Shown here: one piece after another, positions 7,777 to 13,393 of the stretch
Numbering within the stretch: the stretch's first letter is position 1
How the letters are laid out: the number at the start of each line of letters is the position of its first letter
Origin: GCA-2862585 sp963991165
Lineage (GTDB): Bacteria > Bacteroidota > Bacteroidia > Flavobacteriales > UBA7312
Assembly (NCBI GenBank): GCA_963991165.1
Contig: CAXDOW010000051.1
Span: forward strand, 1-13,393
Direction of reading: 5' to 3'
Length of the DNA stretch: 13,393 bases
Notes under the pieces: model-generated
Told to the model about the DNA's origin: nothing
Database searches by the model: none
What the model saw: only the letters and a program-made list of their open reading frames with translations
Program-made: the position numbers and the translations under genes

Positions 7777-7786
7777 CGACAATATT

Positions 7787-9199
7787 ATGGCTTTAATTAT
7801 ATCAAACGTCAAACATATTCCAAAGAATGAATCAAGCATTATTTTGTGTCAATCTTTAGACCATTTGAAAGTCTTTTCTTTTGATGAGCATGAATTGAAC
7901 TATTTGAAAGATGGTCATAATAGACAACAACACAGTATGGTTATTAATCGTTATGGCTACTTTGTGTTCGTTCAGTTTATCGAAAACGAGAAGTATGAAA
8001 CAAGCCGCCAGTCGGCCCAACAACTTCATCAAAAAATAGTCGATTGTTCGATTGAAAAAATGTGTTTAGTGGATGGCATTGGAAACACTGAATTAACACT
8101 CGCTTTTGCTGAAGGGTTAGCACTCAGCAATTATCAATTTTTAAATTATTTCAGTGTCAAAAACCGCCATAGTTTAACTGCCATTTCAATTGTCTCAACC
8201 CTTTCAGATAGAGCTATCGAATTGTTACGAGCATCCATCAAAGGCACGTACATAGCCAAAGACCTCGTCAATGAACCATTGTCTTACCTTACTGCCCAGC
8301 AATACAGTCAAGACATAGAAGCTCTTGGCAAAGAGGCAGGTTTTAAGGTAGAAGTGTTACACAAAAAACAGATCGAATCATTGAAGATGGGAGGGTTATT
8401 AGCCGTCAACAAAGGAAGTATTGACCCTCCGACTTTTAATATTTTGGAATGGAAAGGGGCTTCACCTAGTAATGATCGTCCCATTGTCTTGGTAGGCAAA
8501 GGCATCGTTTACGACACGGGAGGTCTATCGCTAAAGCCTACAGCACAATCCATGGATATGATGAAATGTGATATGGGAGGGTCAGCCGCTGTGGTAGGAG
8601 CTCTGTACGCCATTGCTAAAGCCAATTTAAACATTCATGTGGTGGGATTGATACCTGCAACAGATAACAGACCCTCGGGAAATGCTTATGCACCTGGCGA
8701 CGTTATTACCATGTTTGACGGAACCACCGTTGAAGTAATGAATACCGATGCAGAAGGGCGATTGATAATGGCCGATGCACTCAGCTTTGCCAAAAAATAC
8801 AATCCAGAACGAGTTATTGATGTGGCCACCCTTACCGGTGCCGCTGCAAGAGCAATTGGGAAACAAGGCATTGTTGCCATGGGTAATGACAAAAAAACCA
8901 TGTCAGAATTAAAAGAAAGCGGTCAGCGCGTTCACGAACGAATTGCTGAACTGCCCTTTTGGGATGAATACAAAGACGATTTGAAATCGCCCATAGCCGA
9001 CCTTAAAAACATTGGAGGTGCTGAAGCTGGCGCTATTACTGCCGGTAAGTTTTTAGAACATTTTACAGATTACCCTTATACCCATCTCGATATTGCTGGT
9101 ATGGCTTTTATGACTAGCCCATTTTCCTATCATGGCAAAGGAGCTACAGGAGTGGGAGTAAGACTTCTATTTGATTTTATTAAGACCCAAAGCCAATGA
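7787..9199 (+). CDS. pepA: M17 family leucyl aminopeptidase
   Basis: This is a cytosolic, two-metal M17 aminopeptidase that removes N-terminal residues, typically leucine and other hydrophobic ones, in peptide turnover. With ATG at 7787 it has 470 residues: an N-terminal macro-like domain of about 150 residues and a C-terminal catalytic domain. Metal and catalytic residues are recognisable: K238 and D243 in GKGIVYDTGG, K250 in LSLKP, D262 in KCDMGG, and the signature NTDAEGRL (319-326) holding D321, E323 and R325. The spacing matches E. coli PepA closely, with one extra residue before D262. A longer frame from TTG at 7760 exists, but that TTG overlaps a promoter element. The TGA overlaps the pdxA ATG by four bases (ATGA), so translation is likely coupled. 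There is no signal peptide. Confidence 0.95.
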   Translation: MALIISNVKHIPKNESSIILCQSLDHLKVFSFDEHELNYLKDGHNRQQHSMVINRYGYFVFVQFIENEKYETSRQSAQQLHQKIVDCSIEKMCLVDGIGNTELTLAFAEGLALSNYQFLNYFSVKNRHSLTAISIVSTLSDRAIELLRASIKGTYIAKDLVNEPLSYLTAQQYSQDIEALGKEAGFKVEVLHKKQIESLKMGGLLAVNKGSIDPPTFNILEWKGASPSNDRPIVLVGKGIVYDTGGLSLKPTAQSMDMMKCDMGGSAAVVGALYAIAKANLNIHVVGLIPATDNRPSGNAYAPGDVITMFDGTTVEVMNTDAEGRLIMADALSFAKKYNPERVIDVATLTGAAARAIGKQGIVAMGNDKKTMSELKESGQRVHERIAELPFWDEYKDDLKSPIADLKNIGGAEAGAITAGKFLEHFTDYPYTHLDIAGMAFMTSPFSYHGKGATGVGVRLLFDFIKTQSQ

Positions 9200-10236
9200 A
9201 AAGAGCCATCAAATTAGGTATATCCATAGGAGATATTAATGGTATTGGATTAGAAGTTATTCTAAAAACATTCAAAGACAAACGCATGTTTGACTTCTGC
9301 ACTCCTGTTGTTTTTGCGGAATTTGATTTAGTTCAACACCTCAACCGAAAAATTGGATTAGACGACAAATCATTTCGTCACATACATTCACTGAAAGACA
9401 CCACATCCAAAAAAATCAATGTGATAAATTGCTGGAAAGAAAAGGTGGTTCCACAGTTTGGACAAAACACCAAGGAAGGAGGAAAATATGCTTTTTTATC
9501 CCTTCAGTCGGCCAGCGACGCATTAAAAAGTAGAGACACCGACGCACTTGTAACAGCCCCCATCAACAAAGACAACATTCAATCAGAAGAGTTTAACTTT
9601 CCAGGGCATACCGAGTTTTTAGAAAACCAACACCAGGGTAGTTCCATTATGTTGATGCTTTCCGAACACCTACGCTTGGGCGTTGTCACCGGTCATGTTC
9701 CTCTAGAGAAAGTAGCCCAACATTTAAACCATGATGTTGTGGTGAAAAAAATTAACTTATTTCATCTTGCCTTAAAACAAGATTTTGGAATTAGAAAACC
9801 TAAAATTGCTGTTTTGGGTCTCAACCCACACGCTGGCGACAATGGGTTAATTGGTAAAGAAGAGCAAACAATCATAGAACCAGCCATCAAAACGGCCTGT
9901 GAGAAGGGTATATTGGCCTTCGGCCCCTATTCAGCCGATAGCTTTTTTGATCGAGATAAGCTCAAGGCCTACGACGGCGTGTTGGCCATGTACCACGACC
10001 AAGGTCTAATTCCTTTCAAAACACTATCCTTTGGAAATGGGGTAAACTTTACCGCTGGATTGAATGTGATTCGAACATCGCCCGACCATGGCACGGGCTA
10101 TGATATTGCTGGAACAAATAACGCCAATGAGTCCTCCTTTCGTCAGGCCATTTATACCGCCTACGATATCGTCAAAAAACGATCTGAGTGGAAAACCTTA
10201 AATCAAAATCCTCTGCCCAAATTCGAAAAAAAGTAA
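9196..10236 (+). CDS. pdxA: 4-hydroxythreonine-4-phosphate dehydrogenase
   Basis: PdxA oxidises 4-phosphohydroxy-L-threonine with NAD in the DXP-dependent route to pyridoxal phosphate. The 346-residue protein opens with KLGISIGDINGIGLEV, the family's glycine-rich start. Metal-binding histidines are seen in TGHVPL (H167), NPHAG (H212) and MYHDQG (H267), next to the E. coli positions 166, 211 and 266. PGHTE (136-140) and TSPDHGTGYDIAG (294-306) complete the active site. Length is slightly above the common 330 residues because of a short Lys-rich tail. It overlaps the aminopeptidase stop by four bases. About 94 bp follow before the DUF177 gene, including a promoter-like element, so pdxA probably ends its operon or reads through into the next. 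Confidence 0.96.
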   Translation: MKRAIKLGISIGDINGIGLEVILKTFKDKRMFDFCTPVVFAEFDLVQHLNRKIGLDDKSFRHIHSLKDTTSKKINVINCWKEKVVPQFGQNTKEGGKYAFLSLQSASDALKSRDTDALVTAPINKDNIQSEEFNFPGHTEFLENQHQGSSIMLMLSEHLRLGVVTGHVPLEKVAQHLNHDVVVKKINLFHLALKQDFGIRKPKIAVLGLNPHAGDNGLIGKEEQTIIEPAIKTACEKGILAFGPYSADSFFDRDKLKAYDGVLAMYHDQGLIPFKTLSFGNGVNFTAGLNVIRTSPDHGTGYDIAGTNNANESSFRQAIYTAYDIVKKRSEWKTLNQNPLPKFEKK

Positions 10237-10279
10237 ATCCTTGAACACTCCTTTATAGAGATTCCATAGTAGTCCTATC

Positions 10280-10306
10280 TTGTTTAATGAAATATTATTA
10301 CATTTG
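10280..10306 (+). promoter_or_regulatory. Promoter (-33 TTG, -7 TACATTTG) for DUF177-rpmF
   Basis: TACATTTG at 10299-10306 is an exact TAnnTTTG element. A TTG at 10280-10282 lies 16 bp upstream of it, close to the usual spacing for a -33 partner. Predicted transcription would begin near 10310-10313, leaving a leader of about 20 bases to the ATG at 10331. The same TTG could be misread as a start codon of a longer frame. Confidence 0.6.
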
Positions 10307-10330
10307 TGGGCTATTTTGGTACCAAACGTT

Positions 10331-10855
10331 ATGGTAAAAGAAAAAGATTTTGACATTCCTTTTTCAGGGCTTAAAATAGGTCATCACCAATTTCACTTTG
10401 AAATTGAGGATACGTTCTTTGAATTATTCAACTATTCCGAACTCAAAAACTCAGCTCTAAACATTACGGTTGATTTAGACAAAAAAGTCAACCTATTGAA
10501 TGTAAGCTATCATATTAAAGGGTTGGTAACCCTCTCGTGTGACGTTTGCACTGACGATTATCTTCAAGAAATCGATCACCACTTTGAACAAATTGTAAAA
10601 ATTTCGGATTGGCAAGAAGAAAGTACCAACGATGAAATCATCTATCTTTCCAGTCAAGAGCACACCTTGTCCTTATCACACAGTATTTATGAGTTTATTT
10701 GTTTATCGCTTCCAAGCAAGCGAGCTCATCACTCAATAGTTGAATGCAATCAAGAAATGATAGCCACATTAAACCAATACAAAGCGGACCACGTAAAAGA
10801 AGAAAACGACACTATAGACCCTAGATGGGCAAAACTGACAGAATTTAAGAATTAA
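10331..10855 (+). CDS. DUF177 (YceD-family) protein upstream of rpmF
   Basis: This 174-residue protein belongs to the DUF177/YceD family, which across bacteria is almost always encoded immediately before rpmF; members are implicated in 23S rRNA accumulation and large-subunit assembly. The N-terminus MVKEKDFDIPFSGLKIGHH fits Bacteroidota relatives. The family's CxxC pair appears as LSCDVC in the middle, after a beta-rich stretch, and the C-terminus DPRWAKLTEFKN matches the common DPRWxKL ending. A longer frame from TTG at 10280 would add 17 residues, but that TTG looks like the -33 element and the extension precedes the conserved start. Eleven bases separate its stop from rpmF, so the two form a unit. 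The family's biochemical role is not fully settled. Confidence 0.88.
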   Translation: MVKEKDFDIPFSGLKIGHHQFHFEIEDTFFELFNYSELKNSALNITVDLDKKVNLLNVSYHIKGLVTLSCDVCTDDYLQEIDHHFEQIVKISDWQEESTNDEIIYLSSQEHTLSLSHSIYEFICLSLPSKRAHHSIVECNQEMIATLNQYKADHVKEENDTIDPRWAKLTEFKN

Positions 10856-10866
10856 CCTAATATATT

Positions 10867-11046
10867 ATGGCACATCCTAAACGAAAAATCTCTAAAACAA
10901 GACGAGATAAAAGACGTACTCACGACAAAGCGACCACTCCACAGTTAAGCTCTTGTCAATCAACAGGCGAAACCCATGTAAGACATCAAGCACATTGGGT
11001 AGATGGTGTCCTCTATTACAGAGGAAAAGTAGTACAAGAAAAGTAA
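10867..11046 (+). CDS. rpmF: 50S ribosomal protein L32
   Basis: This short gene encodes a 59-residue basic protein starting MAHPKRKISKTRRDKRRTH, which is the L32 signature. The C-terminal half ends in VLYYRGKVVQEK, as in Bacteroidota L32. It carries a single cysteine (C30) in SSCQSTGE, where the zinc-binding form of L32 has two CxxC pairs, so this is the zinc-free form usual in the phylum. The start ATG lies 11 bp after the DUF177 stop with no separate promoter visible, so the two are cotranscribed. L32 sits near the peptide exit region of the 50S subunit. Downstream, 95 bp holding two hairpins separate it from plsX. Confidence 0.97.
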   Translation: MAHPKRKISKTRRDKRRTHDKATTPQLSSCQSTGETHVRHQAHWVDGVLYYRGKVVQEK

Positions 11047-11056
11047 TTGACTGAAC

Positions 11057-11093
11057 TTCAATCCACAAATTCTAGTCAAGAATTTTGATTGAA
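11057..11093 (+). other. AT-rich imperfect hairpin downstream of rpmF
   Basis: Two nested inverted repeats are seen: TTCAATC (11057-11063) with GATTGAA (11087-11093), and AAATTCT (11067-11073) with AGAATTT (11079-11085). Together they give 14 base pairs with a small asymmetric internal loop and a 5-base loop. No T-run follows, so it is not a standard terminator. It may be an mRNA 3'-end or leader structure, or a protein-binding site. Confidence 0.5.
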
Positions 11094-11097
11094 TGAT

Positions 11098-11136
11098 GGT
11101 TTAAAGGACTCATTAAAGCTTTTAAACCTGTTTTTT
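11098..11136 (+). terminator. Terminator-like hairpin with T6 tract before plsX
   Basis: GGTTTAAA (11098-11105) pairs perfectly with TTTAAACC (11121-11128), and two bases later comes a run of six T (11131-11136). The loop is 15 bases, or shorter if a bulged pairing extends the stem. This is the form of an intrinsic terminator or attenuator reading left to right. Unusually, the T-tract ends only five bases before the plsX ATG, so the hairpin could also affect plsX translation. Stem GC content is low (two G-C pairs), so termination may be partial. Confidence 0.55.
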
Positions 11137-11141
11137 ACTGT

Positions 11142-12095
11142 ATGAAAAAAGTTCGAATCGGAATAGACGTAATGGGAGGCGATTATGCCCCTTCAGCCAC
11201 CATAGAGGGCAGTATTTTAGCTCATAGTGCTTCCTCAGACACCATCGAACTTGTCCTTATAGGCGACGAAAACATCATCCGCGATGAACTGAAAAAACAC
11301 CATGCTTCTCCGTCCTCTTTTGACATTGTTCATGCTGCCCAAACTATTGACATGGGTGAACACCCTACTAAAGCTCTAATAAATAAACCACAATCGAGTA
11401 TTGCTAAGGGATTTAAGCTGCTAAAAAAAGGTCATATTGACGGCTTTGCTAGTGCTGGAAATACTGGAGCTATGTTTGTGGGTGGCTATATGACAGTCAA
11501 ACCAGTCCCTGGTATCCTTAGACCATGTATTTCGTCGGTACTACCCAAGCTAGACGGAGGGGTTAACGTCATTTTAGATGTGGGCTCCAACGCCGACTGC
11601 AAAGCCGATGTATTGTATCAATTTGGCATCTTAGGGTCGCTTTTTGCCGAACACGTCTGTGGCATTCAACATCCAAAGGTTGGCCTGCTCAACATTGGCG
11701 AGGAGGAGTCAAAAGGAAATATGCTCACCATTGCTGCTCATGAAATGATGAAAGATACCACCGAATTTAACTTTTGTGGTAATATTGAAAGCCGTCATTT
11801 ATTTGACGATGTGTGCGATGTCATTGTATGCGACGGTTTTAGCGGTAATGTCATTCTAAAACAAGCCGAATCGGTCTATAACCTAGTTAAGAAAAGAAAT
11901 ATAAAAGACGAGTATTTTGATCGTTTCAATTACGAAAATTATGGCGGAACACCCATTTTAGGGCTCAACAAAACAGTAGTTATAGGACATGGCATTTCTA
12001 ACAAAATTGCCATTAAAAATATGATTTCACTAACTGCCGATGTCATTGAGGCCGATTTAACCACCAAAATCTTAACCAATTTTAATAATGACTAA
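11142..12095 (+). CDS. plsX: Phosphate acyltransferase PlsX
   Basis: PlsX converts acyl-ACP to acyl-phosphate for the PlsY step that starts phospholipid synthesis; it is a peripheral membrane enzyme. The 317-residue protein starts MKKVRIGIDVMGGDYAP, with the DxMGGD signature at 9-14. Other family blocks are SAGNTGAM (104-111), LDVGSNADCK (145-154), NIGEEESKGN (184-193), CDGFSGNVILK (230-240) and the glycine-rich GGTPILGLNK (268-277). Length is a little below the usual 330-340. The start is five bases after a terminator-like T-tract, and no convincing promoter of its own is seen, so expression probably depends on read-through from rpmF. The last eight bases overlap the fabH start, coupling the two genes. 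Confidence 0.96.
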   Translation: MKKVRIGIDVMGGDYAPSATIEGSILAHSASSDTIELVLIGDENIIRDELKKHHASPSSFDIVHAAQTIDMGEHPTKALINKPQSSIAKGFKLLKKGHIDGFASAGNTGAMFVGGYMTVKPVPGILRPCISSVLPKLDGGVNVILDVGSNADCKADVLYQFGILGSLFAEHVCGIQHPKVGLLNIGEEESKGNMLTIAAHEMMKDTTEFNFCGNIESRHLFDDVCDVIVCDGFSGNVILKQAESVYNLVKKRNIKDEYFDRFNYENYGGTPILGLNKTVVIGHGISNKIAIKNMISLTADVIEADLTTKILTNFNND

Positions 12096-13086
12096 TCTCA
12101 AAGCTGCTATTACCGCTGTACATGGCTATGTGCCAGACTATGTGCTTACCAACCAAGAACTAGAGACGATGGTGGATACCAACGACGAGTGGATAACCAC
12201 GCGAACAGGTATTAAAGAACGACGTATTTTGAAGGGAGAAGGGCTAGGGACTTCTGACCTAGCTGTTGGTGCTATTAACGGTTTGCTAGAAAAAAGAGGT
12301 CTTTCAGCTCAAGACATTGATTGCATCATCTGTGCTACGGCAACACCCGATATGCTTTTCCCTTCTACGGCCTGCATCATTGCCGACAAAGTTGGGGCCA
12401 AAAATGCCTTTGCATACGACCTGATGGCGGCATGTTCAGGTTTTTTATTTTCCTTAGCTACGGCGGCTAAATACATAGAAACGGGGAGCTATCAAAAAGT
12501 TGTGGTTGTCGGCGCCGACAAAATGTCGTCTATTGTTGACTACAGCGACCGACAAACCTGTATTATCTTTGGCGATGGCGCTGGAGCGGTACTACTGGAA
12601 GCAAATGAAGAAGGGCTAGGCGTTCAAGATGCTATCTTGAGAAGTAATGGCGAAGGCCGACACTACCTCCACCAAAAAGCAGGGGGGTCTGTAGCACCAG
12701 CAAGCGCCGAAACTGTTAAAAACAAACAACACTTCATTCCCCAAGAAGGGCAAACGGTGTTCAAGTTTGCCGTAAAAGGAATGGCCGATGTGTCGGCTGA
12801 AATTATGGAGAAAAATAAGCTCAGCAGTGAGGACATCGCCTGGCTAGTACCACATCAAGCCAACAAACGAATTATTGATGCCACAGCCAACAGAATGGGT
12901 GTTGGCACAGAGAAAGTGATGCTCAACATACAACGCTATGGAAACACCACCAATGGCACTATTCCCCTCTGTTTGTGGGAATGGGAAAATCAGCTCAAAA
13001 AAGGAGATAACCTCATATTAGCCGCTTTTGGTGGAGGATTTACGTGGGGTTCCTTGTACCTAAAGTGGGCATACAACAGCAAATAA
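12088..13086 (+). CDS. fabH: Beta-ketoacyl-ACP synthase III
   Basis: FabH condenses a starter acyl-CoA with malonyl-ACP to begin fatty-acid synthesis; in Bacteroidota branched starters are common, but specificity cannot be read here. The 332-residue protein has the complete catalytic triad: C116 in MAACSGF, H256 in VPHQANKRI, and N286 in YGNTTNG. The N-terminal TNDEWITTRTGIKERR (31-46) and the C-terminal AAFGGGFTWG (312-321) are the expected family blocks. Its ATG lies eight bases before the plsX stop, so translation is likely coupled to plsX. About 29 bp follow before accB. Length and motifs are normal. Confidence 0.97.
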   Translation: MTNLKAAITAVHGYVPDYVLTNQELETMVDTNDEWITTRTGIKERRILKGEGLGTSDLAVGAINGLLEKRGLSAQDIDCIICATATPDMLFPSTACIIADKVGAKNAFAYDLMAACSGFLFSLATAAKYIETGSYQKVVVVGADKMSSIVDYSDRQTCIIFGDGAGAVLLEANEEGLGVQDAILRSNGEGRHYLHQKAGGSVAPASAETVKNKQHFIPQEGQTVFKFAVKGMADVSAEIMEKNKLSSEDIAWLVPHQANKRIIDATANRMGVGTEKVMLNIQRYGNTTNGTIPLCLWEWENQLKKGDNLILAAFGGGFTWGSLYLKWAYNSK

Positions 13087-13089
13087 TTA

Positions 13090-13097
13090 TATCTTTG
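13090..13097 (+). promoter_or_regulatory. -7 promoter element for accB
   Basis: TATCTTTG is an exact TAnnTTTG match in the short gap after fabH, 18 bases before the accB ATG, implying a leader of about a dozen bases. The nearest TTG upstream (13054-13056) is too far away to be a -33 element. It suggests that accB can be transcribed separately from plsX-fabH. Confidence 0.5.
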
Positions 13098-13115
13098 AAT
13101 TAATAAACGCAAATT

Positions 13116-13393
13116 ATGGACATTAAAGAAATTCAAGAATTGATAAAATTCGTTGCCAAGTCAGGAGCAACAGAAGTGAATTTAGAGATTGACAATATCA
13201 AGCTATCCATCAAATCGCCTGCTAAGAAAGGAGCCGTTCCAGAAACGATTATTCAACAGATTCCGGTGGCCCAAACCGCGCCAACCGTGATGCCTGTAAC
13301 GGCACCACCCGCCCCCGTGGAAGAAACACCAAAAAAGGAATCCACAGCAACTGTCCAAAAAGATGCCAATGTGGATGACAAACTCCTTACTAT
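13116..13393 (+). CDS. accB: Biotin carboxyl carrier protein of acetyl-CoA carboxylase (5' part)
   Basis: AccB carries the biotin that shuttles carboxyl groups in acetyl-CoA carboxylase, which makes malonyl-CoA for FabH and fatty-acid elongation. Ninety-two complete codons are present before the window ends. The start MDIKEIQELIKFVAKSGATE and the following EVNLEIDNIKLSIK match the AccB N-terminal region. Then comes an Ala/Pro/Val-rich flexible linker (about residues 45-75), as the family has before its biotinyl domain. The biotinyl domain with its MKM lysine lies beyond the edge and cannot be confirmed. Its position right after fabH fits a fatty-acid initiation cluster, and accC would be expected next. 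The start is preceded by AAATT, without a Shine-Dalgarno sequence. Confidence 0.9.
   Translation, partial: MDIKEIQELIKFVAKSGATEVNLEIDNIKLSIKSPAKKGAVPETIIQQIPVAQTAPTVMPVTAPPAPVEETPKKESTATVQKDANVDDKLLT

Noticed and set aside
10276..10282. TATCTTG as a second promoter upstream of DUF177
   Set aside because: It is one T short of the TAnnTTTG pattern, and an exact match with a good -33 partner lies just downstream.
1..13393. A search for a defence system, CRISPR array, prophage, toxin-antitoxin pair or biosynthetic cluster
   Set aside because: Nearly every base is assigned to conserved housekeeping genes in two divergent blocks. No repeat array, mobile-element gene or cluster of unknown genes is present.

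Overview
The window looks like a chromosomal housekeeping region of a Bacteroidota bacterium, probably from or near the Flavobacteriales. This rests on four observations. The DNA is AT-rich. Gene starts lack convincing Shine-Dalgarno sequences, but several are preceded by the Bacteroidota -7 promoter element TAnnTTTG. YebC, L32 and DUF177 have protein features typical of the phylum. The gene order DUF177-rpmF-plsX-fabH-accB is also a familiar one there. I see no phage, transposase, CRISPR array, toxin-antitoxin pair, tRNA or rRNA, and no gap without a gene exceeds about 100 bp.

The layout is one divergence point at about 7745-7786. Everything to its left is on the minus strand and everything to its right is on the plus strand. 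Going left from the divergence, mqnC (menaquinone by the futalosine route), ribE (riboflavin synthase) and a small DUF3817 membrane protein form a tight operon. lepA (EF4) follows behind its own promoter-like element. Then comes a tightly packed cluster: yebC, a GNAT acetyltransferase, an acyl-CoA carboxylase carboxyltransferase subunit (pccB-like) and purD. The purD frame stops 30 bp from the window edge, before most of its C-terminal domain.

Going right, an M17 leucyl aminopeptidase overlaps pdxA (vitamin B6). A promoter-like element then precedes DUF177 (YceD-like) and rpmF (L32). Two hairpins follow, the second terminator-like, and then plsX and fabH (phospholipid and fatty-acid initiation). 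The window ends inside accB, the biotin carrier of acetyl-CoA carboxylase, which appears to have its own promoter. The right half therefore couples ribosomal large-subunit genes to fatty-acid and phospholipid start-up, while the left half mixes cofactor, translation and central metabolism genes.

I did not find a new biological system. The points most worth checking are the shortened purD, the nearly symmetrical face-to-face promoters between mqnC and the aminopeptidase gene, the terminator-like hairpin ending 5 bp before plsX, and the near-leaderless lepA promoter. Several start codons are placed downstream of the longest possible frame, because the longer TTG starts fall inside promoter elements.
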